64,000 nucleotides of DNA from Gordius sp. MW1 (Eukaryota; Nematomorpha; Gordioida; Gordea; Gordiidae). Under the pieces are notes generated by a model. That model had not been told where the DNA came from, did not search any database, and saw only the letters and a program-made list of their open reading frames with translations. Location of the stretch: the NCBI GenBank assembly GCA_964036665.1, contig OZ038526.1, positions 5,642,001 through 5,706,000 of the forward strand, read 5' to 3'. Position numbers and translations under genes: made by a program. Below are positions 1 to 12,224 of the stretch, piece by piece. Numbering within the stretch: position 1 is the stretch's first letter; each line of letters starts with the position of its first letter.

Positions 1-98
1 CGACGCAGTGATTTGTAAAGGTGGTATTTGTGTTGAATTCTTTCATAGACAGCGAGTAACATTTCACGATGGTGGGATTAGCAAATCTAACATGCAAT

Positions 99-641
99 AG
101 CCTGCTCATCTTTTATATATTTACGCATCAAAAGTGTTGCCAAAAAGACCGCCATTTTGATAAGTGAAGTAGAGTTTGTATAGCGATCATAGACTGTTCA
201 TTCCCTTTTAAAAAGTGTACCCCATTTTGGCAGCCATTTTAATAAGTGAAGCATGAATTTTGGCCATGGTTTGATAAATTTTTAAAATCGCTATAATGAT
301 TAAAATAGATTGTTTCATGTTACAAGATCAATGATTATTGTCCAATGCAATCCATCGCTATACAAACTCTACTTCACTTATCAAAATGGCGGTCGTTTTT
401 GGCAACACTTGATGCGTGAATATACAAGAAATGAGCAATCTATTAGTCTATGATAGCGATGGATTGTATTCGACAATAATCATTGATCTTATAACATGAA
501 ACAACCCATTTTAATCATTATAGCGATTTTAAGAAATGATCAAACCATATAAACTGGCCAAAATTCATGTTTCACTTTTCAAAATGGCTGCCAAAATATG
601 GAACACTTTTTAAAAGGGAATGAGCAATCTATTAGTCTATG
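99..641. mobile_element. hAT-like MITE (CATAGACT family), outer copy interrupted by its sibling
   Basis: The right end reads ATTAGTCTATG and is followed by CGTGCAAT. The left side is preceded by CATGCAAT (91-98), an 8-bp target duplication with one mismatch. With the inner insertion at 188-452 and its duplicated 8 bp removed, about 270 bp remain, the same size as the inner copy. It has no coding capacity. The 8-bp duplication suggests hAT-type mobilisation (inference). Confidence 0.7.
188..452. mobile_element. hAT-like MITE (CATAGACT family), inner copy with perfect 8-bp TSD
   Basis: It begins CATAGACTGTTCATTCCC and ends AGCAATCTATTAGTCTATG. It is flanked by ATAGCGAT at 180-187 and 453-460, a perfect 8-bp duplication. 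Its left part matches the reverse complement of 463-641, and its right part matches the reverse complement of 99-187. It is therefore the same element inserted in opposite orientation into the middle of the outer copy. Confidence 0.8.
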
Positions 642-759
642 CGTGCAATGGCAAAAAATAAATATCGGTCGGGTAGGTTGATAATGGAACTATTTTTTTA
701 TTTATTTATTTATTTATTTTAAACGCTATTTTATACAGCCTTTTTAAAGGGGTGAGCTA

Positions 760-913
760 GTGTTGCAAAAACGGCTGGGTTTTGTTTAGTCGACCTTTCG
801 CTTCTGGTCTGTTTTTCAAATTTTGACTACGTCTAGAGGTCGACTAAGAAAAACTGACCAAAAAACCGGATGTTTATTTATGTTCAAATAAAACCCAGCC
901 GTTTTTACAACAC
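760..913. mobile_element. short inverted-repeat element (GTGTTGYAAAAACGGCTGGG ends)
   Basis: The left end GTGTTGCAAAAACGGCTGGG is mirrored by the reverse complement at the right end (AACCCAGCCGTTTTTACAAC). The interior holds a second inverted pair around GTCGAC. No clear target duplication was seen. A related half-copy lies at 14,560-14,640. Confidence 0.6.
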
Positions 914-1633
914 AAGGAAGGGGTGACGTATGCAGAGAACTTACAAAATTTCAGTTATTTTCACGTGGGCCTAGTAAGGATTTCAATTGGTTGCCCAGAG
1001 ACCATACTAATGTTATACGGACCTTTGAAAGAAGTTACGGAGAAAGTTTTAAGATTAATTTACGAGATATCGTTTAAAGGTAAAATAGAGCCCATATAAA
1101 TTTAGCTTTACGGCGCTAATGACCAATATTATTTTCTATGGCGATAAAATTTTTTAAAATATCCCCAAAAAACTACAGTTAATAGTAACACAGTTTTGGG
1201 TCTTATATTTAATAAAAAAATTTAAAATGATGGCAATGCGACCAAATTCGTTAAAACATATTTTTTGGTAATTAGGAGCATACTAGAGCCTGCCTTTTAG
1301 CTATTCTAGGCAAAACCAAACTAGGAAGTTAAAGATACAAATTTTTTACTTAACTGCAATGTATTTTACCATACTTCGATTCTTTCAACTAGAGGTTAAA
1401 CATTAAATTTACTAGCTAAACGCTTTATTTAAAAAATCAACCAGCTTTTGTTGCAAGGAGGGTGGCAGAACGGGACACTTTCCCCTGTGGATCGTCAATT
1501 TTATTATTTTTGAGAAAAAAAATGTATTTGTAACAACAAATACAGCCCCGTAATTAAAAGTGGCTATGCTCATTAGGTTTTAAATACAATATTATAAAAA
1601 CCTTAATCTAAATCGCAAGCTATATAAACTTAC
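914..1633. other. non-coding stretch, probably Timeless intron
   Basis: I see no exon, repeat end or RNA gene here. The next Timeless exon should lie to the left on the minus strand, because the exon ending at 1634 closes with a GTAAGT donor and two bases of an unfinished codon. Confidence 0.4.
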
Positions 1634-4600
1634 GAATATAAGAAGCGCTTTAAATCAAATTCATCTTCAACCTCCACAAATTTATCTTCATCCTCGCTAC
1701 GCTCATATTCTTCTAAAATATTTGGAACATTAAATCAAGCATTAGATTTTTATACAAAATTATTAAACAAAAAATAACAAAAATAGAATTTTATGTTTAT
1801 TATGGCCACCAAAAGACATGCCCGTTTTAATATAATAATATTTAACTAGTGAGTGATCGAATTGTTATATGCGGCCATTTTTAAGTATTTATAAGCCAAT
1901 TTTAAAAAATGACAAATTAGCATTTGCAAATTATTTAAAAAACATTCATTTTCGGCTAAACAAAAACAACGTGTAGTTCAATCAAAATAATAAGAAATTT
2001 ATAAGTTTATGTGCGTAGTAATAACACGATATGCTACACCAATTTTGTTATATTCATAAAATTTAAAATCGTTTTTATAATTTGAAAACTTTCTAGATGT
2101 TCACAATAATACCCGAAACATCTTCCTCAATCATTTCCGACGGCTCCCTTGCTAAATTCTCACCTTTATCATTCATTGTAAAGTCGGGTTCTAAAAATTA
2201 AAAAAACATTAAATTCCAGAAAATAAAATCGATGAAATAAATTAAAAAATTTACTAAAATACATTTAAAAGCAGAGAAATGGTAGATATACTGGGAATAT
2301 CGGCTTCATAAATTTCTTTCAGAGCTGCAATATCTTCGCCTGTGCTCATGTTAGGATTACCGAACAAAGCGTCTTCTGGCCACATGTTACTAATGGAAAT
2401 AATTTTAATACACTCGAAGCAATAAGAAATTTTTTAACTGATTAATTTCTAGTATTAAATAGAGAAAACTAAAATAAAAAATGACCGCGACACACCAGTG
2501 TGATCAGCCTTTAAGAATGGGTACGATTAGTTTCACTTTTATATTTTTACCCCGAAAAAATCAATTTTTTTTATTATTAGAGATGTTTGGTCGTTGCCAA
2601 TTAAATATATTAAAAAATATGTATCAAAAGGTAGGGGATCTAATGACATTTAATACTTCCCAATGTCCAAAAAATAAATTAGATAAAATGTAGAGTTTTG
2701 GGCCATACTCACCATTGACTAGTAATAAAAAAATTTACAGTATACGCTTTCAAAATAACATTTCAATTTCTATGTGTATTTCAGATATTTAATTACCATT
2801 CAACCGGATATGAAAAAATAGCTGAGAATACACAATTTTGTTGCAAAAAACACTTATTTTCCTTAAAAAACTTCTTCTTTTGAACAGGAATGATAAGAAT
2901 CTAAGTTATGGCCAGACCATCTTAAAAATCAACGTTCTTCTTTAAATTTTTCAAAAATTTGAGTTGTCACCTCAAACTAATTTATTAACAGAAATCCTGC
3001 AAATATCGCATTGATATTTTTAGATATCATGTTTCAGATCAAATTTTGTACACTTACCGACATAATTTCAATGTTTCCACGGCTTTGTCCCAGGCATTTC
3101 GCCTCAACTCAAGCTGAACTTTGTACAATGCATGGAGCCTATTATAAACATATGAAAAAGGTGTAAAACAAATTACACCACTTTTTCTTGTCGAGTTTCA
3201 AGAGATAACAATAAATAACGATTGATTCTTTTAATATTATAAAAAAATAAATAGCAAATATGGGGTTTAGGTGAAATACAAAAGACAATTATGGGATTAT
3301 ATAGTTTAGGAGCAATCATTAATATACATGATTTATTAACAGCATTTATAGTTAATTGATATAATAACTTTAAGTTATAGTTGTTATAAAAATACATCGA
3401 GATTTGATCTTTTCCTTCAAAATTACTCTTAATGGGTCAATTCTATTGATATGATTTTAAATGAGATTAACAATAGTCTTTATGAATAAATATAAGTTCC
3501 ACTTATAGGCCGTCAAATAGATTGGCTCTTACTTTTGCTCTTCCATATCATAGTCCAGAGTGCAATCAAAAACCTTAATTTTGCTATTGTCCAAATCAAA
3601 GGTACTATTAACAAGCACCTCCTCTAAATCCTTCTCATAACTATCTTGCCACGGTGTGACGGTGTTTTCTTCCAATTGATTTTCTTAAAAGGGTTTAAGT
3701 TACAAAAATGCTACAAAATCCTTAGAAAAAAAACAAAGTTTAAGGTGAATTAGAGTTACAATAATTAAGTTTTACAGATACAAAGTGAACGAAAGGGTTA
3801 AAGAAACCTTGTTGTTCCGCACTACTTTCTTCCCGTTTCTTGTGTTTTCGCCTGACTTTTCTTTTTTTCTTGCGATTCATCACGGGTAAATGCTTGTATT
3901 CTTGGCAATAGCACTTAAGCATCTTGATAAAGACGTGGGTCAATTCGATCAAATCTTTCAGATAGTCTCTATAAACAGGTGGAACAAATCGGAGCATAAA
4001 ATTAAAAACAAGCCTCCTATCAAAAATGAATTTTAAAAATTGGGCCCAAATTATCCACAATTAATAAAAAAAATTCAATAGGCTATACATATTATGTCTT
4101 CACTATTTTCAGAATACACTCGCAACCAGACACCCGTAACTCGGGCCGGGCAACTTCATGAAATTAGACTTTCGGGCGGGCCCGGGCCGACATTATAAAA
4201 AGATTGGGGCAATTCGGACATAAAGATATTTTTTATGGTTTGTTACCTTGTTTTGGTGTATTATTTTGTCACTTTTTTAATTGTATTTTATTTATTAATC
4301 ATGGTTCTTATCCAAATAAATCAAGAATTATGTTTAAAATTTTTACAAGTATATAACAAAATTATTGGTAAAAATTTTAAAAAATCATCACTTCGGGCGG
4401 GGCAGCTCAAATAATTCGAGCATTGCAGGTCGGATACGAAATAGGGTTCGGGCGGGAACGGGCGTGCAATTTCGTTAAAAAATTGGACCGGGCCAGGTTC
4501 GGGCATAAAAAGTTACACAAATATGACCTTTGCTAGCAACCGCTAATCATCTAAGACCCCGATGCGTTCAAAATTATTTTTTGGTTAAATTAGTAACAAA

Positions 4601-7600
4601 ATTTTGCAATTTCCATAAATAAATTTACTCAACAGGCTAAATTTTAGAAATTTTTTCAATTCGTATCTGTAAGAAAATAATGATGCGTTTCAGATGCAAT
4701 AGCATTGATGTTAAGCGATTACATAAAATATAAAATTTCTTTATATTTCACATGGAATAGTGAAGGGGATTGTATGTCTTGAAGGCGTGCATCAGAACGT
4801 CTCGATATTCCGGCATGCAAAAGAGATTGGCTAAATTGATAGACAATTCATAGAAACGTTCAAGGCTATGGCTATAAAACATCATTTTAATGATTGATAT
4901 AAAACATGAAAATGAAATGACCATGTAAAGATTTCAAAATAGTGGATGTATATTAAAGTTTTACGCCAATTTCCTTAAATAACACAGTGGCATGTCGATA
5001 TTTTTTTGTAACACCACGACAAAGTTTACAACTTATCGACACTAATCAAACTACAAAGTTAAAGGGGAATAAACTATTTTGGCTTGACAACAAAATAAGG
5101 TCAGCACTATTTTGCAAGTCAAACAGGACAATTTTAACGAGAAAGCCGATTTATGAGAGTCCCTAGTATATATAGAAAATTAACAAATCATGGGCAGGCC
5201 AAAAGATATATATATTGTATTTTGGAATTCTTTCCTATTAAATAGTTTTCTCAGAAAAATGAAATTATTGGTCAACTTTTCAAAATTTGGAAGGATCTTT
5301 TATACATTTAAAGTCTAGAAATTTTTCAAACCTTTGATAACCTTAAAACCCTCCTCCACTTCCTCGCAGGCCGAAAGGCTCAGTCGGTAAAGAGTAAACA
5401 ATATTTGCTTGTACGCCATTAGCGCCAGATGAGCTCTGCAAAGAAAAAACGAAGCTTTCAACTTCATTTCAAAATTAAATTTGAACCATTTGAAAATTCG
5501 CAAATAAAAACAGTGTATATAATCTATGTGATAGAGTTTGAGATTTCATGCAATATATTAAAGAAAATTTAATGGTAAATTTATATATTTAAAAAGTAAA
5601 ATATGCGAAATGGTGTACCTTTTAGCCCATCGAAGTGCATTTTCTCGATCGACCAATACATTTTCTCCGTATGTATTAATCGCGGTAACCAGATAATGTA
5701 TCATGTCATTGTTTAAAGTTTCGCTAAAGTTATAAAATAAATAAGTATAAAATTTGATATTTTCTCACCAATAATAAACATTACTAACAATATAAATTTT
5801 TATAGTAACGATCCAAAAACGTAAAAAATCATGAAATTATTAACACCTCTAGAATATTTATGTGTCTTTTTAGATTAGTGCTTATTATAGGATAAGACAA
5901 GTTTCGGTCCGGTGCTTATTTTAGGGGCAAATTTAGTTTACAAAAAAAGGTATTGTATAACTTTCCATCATTAGTGATTGCATAAACGATTAAAAAATAT
6001 TTTGACATTTTAATAATTAAAGCATGGTTTTGTGGCCGGTAAATCCACAATCGACCCGATCTTCGCCCTAAGACAAGTTATGGACAAGTATGGAGAAAAA
6101 AGAGGGAACCTACACATGGTCTTCATAGACTTGGAGAAAGCATATGACACGGTTCCCCGCGAATTGATTTGGTGGTGCTTGAGAAGACAGAGCATCTCGG
6201 ATGCATATGTACGGCTAATCAAAAACATCTATGAAGCCTCAACATCGTGCGTTCGAACGACAGTTGGAGAGTCTAAGCCCTTTCAGGTCAATATTGGTTT
6301 ACACCAAGGTTCTGCCCTAAGTCCGTTTCTATTTAACGTTATTATAGACACGATAACGAGGGACTTACAGAAGCCATCCCCTTGATGTATGCTATATGCC
6401 GATGATATAGTATTATGCGAGGAAAAGAAGGATATCGTATTTGAAGAAGCCGATAAGTGGTCGAAACGTTTGGCTAGATATGGGCTCAAAGTCAATGACC
6501 GAAAGACGGTATACATGGAGATGAACGCAGAAGGCACACAATCGATGAATGAACAATTGAAATTCCCAAGAGTTGACAAGTTTACGTACCTCGGCTCGAT
6601 GCTACATCAAGAGGGAGGTTGTGCGAAAGAAGTTAATGCAAGAATTCAGAAGGGATGTTAAAATGGCGTAGCGTATCCGGTGTAATGTGTGACAAGAAGA
6701 TGCCAATATGGTTGAAGAGTAAAGCTTACAAATCTATCGTAAGACCGGTGTTACTCTTCGGAAGTGAAACATGGGCCTTGAATGCGACCCAAGAAAAACT
6801 ATTACAAGCGACGGAAATGAGAATGATACGCTGGAGCTTGGGATACACAAAGTTGGACCATATGACGAATGAAAGTCTTAGAGAAAAAATGGGTATTCAG
6901 CCAATAGCCGACTATATTAACGAAAATCGGCTAAGATGGTATGGGCATATCTTGAGAAGAAATGCGAGTGACGTCAATCGAATAGTACTAGACATGGAAG
7001 TGCCGGGAAAAAGAGGAAGAGGTCGACCTCGTGGTACCTGGAAAGGGCAAGTGGACAAAGTTATGCTCAATAAGAAGATCGATCCCAATATGGCTCTAAC
7101 ACGAGCTAGATGGAAGAAACTGATAAAAAACCCCACGAATGTGGGACCTACGAATTGATAAAGAAGAAAAAAGCATTTGCCGAGGATTGACATCTTGAAA
7201 TTTATATATATTAAATTCCTGTTCTAGCATTCTAGAAATAAAAATCATTTTAAAGCTCTCACATAAACCATATAACAATCTAATAATCGCCCACCCTACC
7301 AAAAAAAAAATAAGAAAAATATTTGATGTCTATATTTTTTAAGAGTTAAACCTGTAATACTTGACGTCAAAATCCAAATGTCGCGCAAACTCCATAAAAA
7401 ATGCTATGGTCCACAAGTAATGCGTCTCATCCGATTCCAAAGAGTTATTCCTCAGCAGCTTATCCTTATTAATTCAATAAAATATCTAGATATTGTAACA
7501 TAATGATTAATTATATAGCTACCATAGACTAGATAGCTACTTTATAATACAAACGATATAAAAAATAGCGTAACTGGGGGCTTCGCCCCCAGACCCCCTT

Positions 7601-10306
7601 GGGGGCTTCGCCCCCAAACCCCCTGCTGAGGGTTCCGCCCCCAGTCCCCCATCTCGTGGGGGCTCCGCCCCCAGGCCCCCGGAGAAGGGGGGGGGGAAGG
7701 GAAGAGGGCACGACTCATCTATTCTACGTATAAATGTAGCATAGCTATGCAATTTATGGGCGAGAAAGGTGTGAAGGGGCGAGAATGCCTACAGGGGGTA
7801 GGATAATTGCTAGGGTTTCCCCCTTGACTACTCCCATGCTAGTTACACAACATAAAAATCTACTTTTTTGTAAAAAAAAATAAAATTCATTTAAATTTAA
7901 AACCTCAATTTTACTCGCCGTTTTATAACGTATGTTTTGCATGTGATAAAAATTTGAAGAAGAAAAAGAGAGTATTTTTTTAATTTGGCAGAAGCTGGCC
8001 ATGTAACAAGGGACTGTTTTGTAAAATGAAATGTGAACATTAAAATAATCAAATATACTTTAAAAATTCTATTATTAATTCAAAAAGTGAGCCCATAATT
8101 GCATAGCAATTAAAATCCATATTGTCGTAAAGAATGTTTCCAGTTATAACAACAATTATCCTCGTCTAGGTTAGGCTTTCTTTAGTGTATTACTAATTTT
8201 ATATTAATTTATTTGCTAAAACTCTTCCATATATAAATCTGCCAATATTGTGAAATAATCTTCATCTCCTCCACTCCCGCCCCCTAGCGGTGGGCGGATA
8301 AGAGAAGAAGATAGGGGTAGGGGTTTAACCTTGGCATAGCGCCATTGAAAAAAAAATCAATATAAAATGACGAAGGAATAATTTCCCCCTTAGTGTTAGA
8401 AAATAGTTTTAATTAAAATAACAACAGGCGGAAATTAGAAATAATAAAATTAATTAATCAACTTTTTAATAATAATAAAGAATTGGATTGCCTGTTACGA
8501 CCGCACATCTAAAAATGATAAAATTTAATAACTTACTTTTGGTTAATGTAAAATGTTATTAAATTGGGATAATTCCTATTGTGGCTTATAATAAAAATTT
8601 TTGAAAATAAAATTTAAATATATAAAAATGCGTTACATATTAAAAAATATGACTTTTAAAAATAAGATGTAATAATAATTAGATTTATTAATAAGATATC
8701 TAAAAATAAAATAGTATAGATATTCAAAAATGGTATAAGGCATTTTTTTCATTGGTCAGCAGCCAGGACAGGGTAGAGGTGGTTATAAATTCATAATAGT
8801 CAAAAAAACGAAAAAATAATTTTCGAATCACATTTAGGCCAATGGTCATTTTTTTCATTGGTCAGCAGCCAGGACACGGTAAAAGTGGATATAAATTTAT
8901 AAGAGTCAAAACAAAAAACAAAAAAAAATTTTTTGAATCACATTTTGGCCAATGGTCATTTTTTTTAATTGGTCAGTACCAACAGATGGTCAATAAATCA
9001 GTGTTAGCGAAAAAAAGGAAAAAAATAATTTTGATTCACATTTTGGCCAATGGTCATTTTTTTCCATCGGTCAGCACCCAACGGACGGCCAAAAAGGCAT
9101 AATAGCATTGGTAGTAACAGGAACAATCAAAATAGTCGAAAAAAAATGAAAAAAATAATTCCGATTCACATTTTGGCCAATGGTCATTTTTTTCCATCCG
9201 TCAGCAATCAACGGACGGCCAAAAAGTGATAATAGCATTGGTAGTAACAGGAACAATCATAATAGTCGAAAAAAAAGGAAAAAAATAATTTTGATTCACA
9301 TTTTGTCCAATGGTCATTTTTTTCCATCGGTCAGCACCCAACGGACGGCCAAAAAGTCATAATAACATTGGTAGTAACAGGAACAATCATAATAGTTAAA
9401 AAAAACGAAAAAAATAATTTCGATTCACATTTTGGCCAATGGTCATTTTTTTCCATCGGTCAGCAATCAACGGACGGCCAAAAAGTCATAATAGCATTGG
9501 TAGTAACAGGAACAATCAAAATAGTCGAAAAAAAACGAAACTAATAAACTTGGATTCACATTTTGGCCAATGGTCATTTTTTCCATCGGTCAGCACCCAA
9601 CGGACGGCCAAAAAGTCATAATAACATTGGTAGTAACAGGAACAATCATAATAGTCAAAAAAAAACCCGGGATTCGAACCCAAAAAACTGGTTAAATTAA
9701 CAAAAATTAAAAGTAAACAAAACAAGACATTCGGTGCGCACGCCGAATAGCGGACGCCGAATAGGCGGACAAACAAAATGGAAAGTGATCCCATAAATTG
9801 CATAGCAATTAAAACATTAAATTCGCGACTAAAGAACTATAAAAACGAGCTAAAACTAAACTGATGGCATCGACCACGTGTAGGGAAATCGTGTTGGATT
9901 TAACGATTTCCATTGTTTTTAAATAACAAATAAATTTATTTTCTAAAAAAAACCAACTAATTAACAATAAAAATGGGCTATTTATCGATAAATCTTAGTA
10001 AGATTGTATAAATTGAGGTACTTTGACGTTTTTCATGAAGGAATCATAGCAAAGCTGGAGAAATTTAACGGCAAAATCGTGCAAAAAGCGAAGAGTATTA
10101 GGTGAAGTGATGGGTTTCGTAATTTTTTGCCCGACCGAACTCCTATTTTTTCTCTTTTCAATCGGTTTTCTGTCGCAATCTTTGAGTAAATCTTTAATGT
10201 CCCCGCTTATGGTATGGGTGATCATGTCGTTTTCCGAAATTGATTTAAATCCTTGCAAGCAATAGGTTCCCTTAAATCTATCTTTCCTATCCATGGTATA
10301 ATTGTA
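1634..10306 (-). CDS. timeless: Timeless (Tof1/Swi1) homologue, partial, 11 exons
   Basis: Timeless works with Tipin at replication forks in the nucleus, stabilising the replisome and supporting S-phase checkpoint signalling (family knowledge). Exons in gene order: 10022-10306, 7352-7464, 5619-5723, 5332-5435, 4752-about 4871, 3808-3968, 3533-3683, 3058-3138, 2292-2389, 2113-2190, 1634-1712. Recognisable blocks include LQGFKSISENDMITH, DETHYLWTIAFFMEFAR, RAHLALMAYKQIL, DYLKDLIELTHVFIKMLK followed by a basic Lys/Arg run (nuclear-signal-like), and an acidic tract ending EVEDEFDLKRFL. They occur in the same order as in human TIMELESS. Splice phases agree except into the 4752-4871 exon, whose upper boundary is unresolved (a micro-exon may be missing). 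The N-terminal exons upstream of 10,306 are not recognised, and the C-terminal exons should lie left of the window. Introns hold a LINE and a large repeat. Confidence 0.9.
4130..4510. repeat. GGGCCGGGC-rich element remnant (hAT-MITE-like)
   Basis: Both ends are rich in CGGGCCGGGC/TTCGGGCGGG words and the centre is AT-rich, as in the well-bounded elements at 28,132-28,729 and 53,715-54,495. I could not find matching termini or a target duplication. It lies in the Timeless intron between the 4752 and 3808-3968 exons. Confidence 0.45.
6028..7160 (+). pseudogene. LINE (RTE-type) reverse transcriptase, 5'-truncated and broken
   Basis: The translation shows RT motifs in order: VFIDLEKAYDTVPR, a GLHQGSALSPFLFN block (more usually G.RQGS.LSP), and LYADDIVL with the catalytic YADD. 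A typical RTE-clade C-terminal tail follows (FGSETWAL, RLRWYGHILRR, GKRGRGRPRGTW, RARWKKL). It is not functional: there is an in-frame TGA just before YADD (about 6383-6385) and a frameshift near 6650-6660. The endonuclease half is missing, so the copy is 5'-truncated. It sits in a Timeless intron, opposite to the gene's strand. Confidence 0.9.
7556..9811 (-). mobile_element. large non-autonomous element with ATTGCTATGCAAT ends (copy 1)
   Basis: Read on the minus strand it starts at 9811 with TTGCTATGCAATTTATGGG. It runs through a tandem array, then a GCCCATAAATTGCATAGC block and a C-rich tail ending in hairpin GGGGGCTTCGCCCCC repeats. The same order is found at 29.6-31.5, 51.3-53.1 and 58.2-60.1 kb. 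No transposase frame is present. It lies in the Timeless intron between 10022 and 7464. Confidence 0.75.
8740..9665 (-). repeat. tandem array of about 100-130-bp units with paired CCAAT/ATTGG boxes
   Basis: Units carry TTTTGGCCAATGGTCA, a short T-rich spacer, a GGTCAGCA..CGGACGGCCAAAAAG block, and then a poly-A/GAAAAAA stretch. Most units hold CCAATGG and its complement about 12-15 nt apart, able to form a hairpin. Open frames across it are periodic artefacts. A B-box-like GATTCGAACCC lies at 9671-9681. Confidence 0.8.
9836..9925 (-). repeat. fragment related to the nuclease-like retro-ORF end at 21.1 kb
   Basis: It shares GGAAATCGTGTTGGATTTAA and the flanking CTAAACTGATGGCAT block with 21,085-21,150, the C-terminal end of the ORF at 21,091-21,501. 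It is a short degraded relic. Confidence 0.5.
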
Positions 10307-10933
10307 CTTGAAATTATTCTATTTTTTCACGTGTATATAAATTTAAAGAGAATATTAAAATTAGAACCTTGTTTTAGAACACTTTTAATAGTCCTCGCTC
10401 GCCTTGCTAAATAACTAAACAAAAGGCTACATATAGTTTTTGTATGTTACTTTAGTGTCACGTTCTAAATTAATCAAAACAATAAATTTTTGTTTTTAAT
10501 AGAAATAAAATAGAAATTTAAAAAGCATCTCTTAAAAATATAATTATTATGGATGTATTAGGCTTGTTATAAACTAGAAACACACATATTTTTCAACGAT
10601 TATGTTTACCTGCATGAATTTGTAATAAATTAGAATACCAAATCATTTTCAGGCTTAAAACCCAACACTAACTCATTTTACAACCACCTCTTTATCCTGT
10701 GTCTTTATAATTAAATTTTCAACAAAATTCAAATAATTTTAACTGCATAAATTATAGTTGTGTGATATAACTACAAAATTAGTCTTTGTTGGAGTTAATA
10801 TATATAAATTAAAAATTCCCTTAATACTTTTGAATAGGTGTTGTGCCAATTTAATTACCTCTTTATCTATTAAGTAAATTTAACCCTTAACACTATATAT
10901 TTCTGTTTTAGAATTTATAACTAAATTAAACAA
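10307..10933. other. AT-rich stretch, no feature recognised
   Basis: This lies upstream of the most 5' Timeless exon found. Because that exon opens in phase 0 behind an AG acceptor and has no convincing start context, earlier exons must exist. I could not identify them here or further right. Confidence 0.3.
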
Positions 10934-11092
10934 GAGCGTAGGCAAGGGGTGGCAAGGAGGAGCGGCTGCCCCCCTCTAAATTCAAAAATTTAATATAGTT
11001 ATGGTTAAAAACACTATAAATTATCATTTTGCCCCCCCCCCCCTAAATCATTATTGCCCCCCCCCCCTAAATACAATCTTGGCTATGTTCAT
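10934..11092. mobile_element. MITE of the GGGCGTAGCC family, diverged copy
   Basis: The left end GCGTAGGCAAGGGG and the right end CTTGGCTATGTTCAT are diverged versions of the termini at 24,769-24,932. It has the same internal layout (CGGCTGCCCCCC, then TCATTTTGCCCC, then TTATTGCCCC). The target duplication is not clear. Confidence 0.6.
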
Positions 11093-11934
11093 AAAATCCA
11101 ATATATGGGTTGCCATGTAAAGTTGCAGGCCTGGATTAAAAAGAATATTAATTACAGGGGTAGGCATTTGTGTAAGTATTACAGATTGACCTTATTCACT
11201 TAGTGAAAAAAGAAATAGATTAGTATAGTATTAGCTGTTTTTAGTGAATTTCTTTAATCAATCCAGTAAATAATTTAGCAGCACACAAAAAATTATGTGT
11301 CAAATAATGTTAATAAATAATTTTGTCAAAATTAATATAAACATTTTTACTTTTATTTAACTACACCACACTATAATTTACAGCGGTGAAGCTGTAGTAT
11401 TCTATTTATTAGATTTAAAGCAATCTTTCTTTAATATTTCTTTTATAATAATGACTCCTTACCTTTCACATAGAGAATATCTATAGTGTAGATTCAAAAG
11501 CTTGAAAAAGCTGAACGACTATATTACAAAATTAGCAAGGAATTTATGGGCAATAAAATTGAATGTTTGCAGTGATGAGGCAAATAAATTCTAGGATTTA
11601 AGATGGTATGTATAATTTCCAGAAAAGAATTTAATCTTTTTAACAAGCTTCAATTAAGGGTTCAAAAGGTTCACCTTCCATAAATCCAAGAGCATTACAA
11701 GATGATAAGATTTCATCTTTTAATTGAATAAATGCCATAAATTTAATTTTTTGATTATCCCGGGAATTTCCACTTCTGGCCAAAAAAACTAATGGCAAAA
11801 ATCCCGAAACCAATCAGAACCTTTGATTAACGTGTATTTATTTATACACCATCTCAAATAGTTCCCAAAATGACTCATATTTGTGGTCCAATATATTAAA
11901 AATATGATTATTAAATCCTTAAATTCGGATTTTT

Positions 11935-12055
11935 GCAAAATGTAATATAGGCAAAATGTAATATAGGCAAGGGTTAGGGTAGATTTAGTGTTTGCATCTA
12001 GTTGGGAAATATTAGTTTTTATGGCCTTTGGTGATTATGGCCACGAATCGGAATT
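11935..12055 (-). repeat. fragment of the ATTGCTATGCAAT element (right-hand part)
   Basis: GCAAAATGTAATATAGGCAA, AGGGTTAGGG and TTTATGGCCTTTGGTGATTA reproduce, in reverse complement, the region before the right end of the copies at 31.1-31.3 and 52.7-52.9 kb. Confidence 0.6.
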
Positions 12056-12224
12056 TCAATATGAATGAACACCATAAACTAATAGACTGTTCATTATACG
12101 TACACACGTACAGAAAAAGTGATGCCAATTTTGACCGCCATTTGTAAGCACTACAACGAGAGAGTCTATTCTAACGTTATAATGAAATTCTATATATACT
12201 CTCTATCTTTTACCCTCTTTCGGG

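Noticed and set aside
2481-3397. Small plus- and minus-strand frames (70-74 codons)
   Set aside because: They lie in Timeless introns, have AT-rich composition and no homology, and do not share the phase of the real exons.
7529-7752. Gly/Pro-rich frames on the minus strand
   Set aside because: They arise from the GGGGGCTTCGCCCCC hairpin repeats at the end of element copy 1, not from a gene.
8842-9621. Repeated small frames such as those containing NGHFFPSVSTQRTAKKS
   Set aside because: They are translations of the CCAAT/ATTGG tandem unit. The same artefact appears at 30.4, 52.1 and 58.8 kb.
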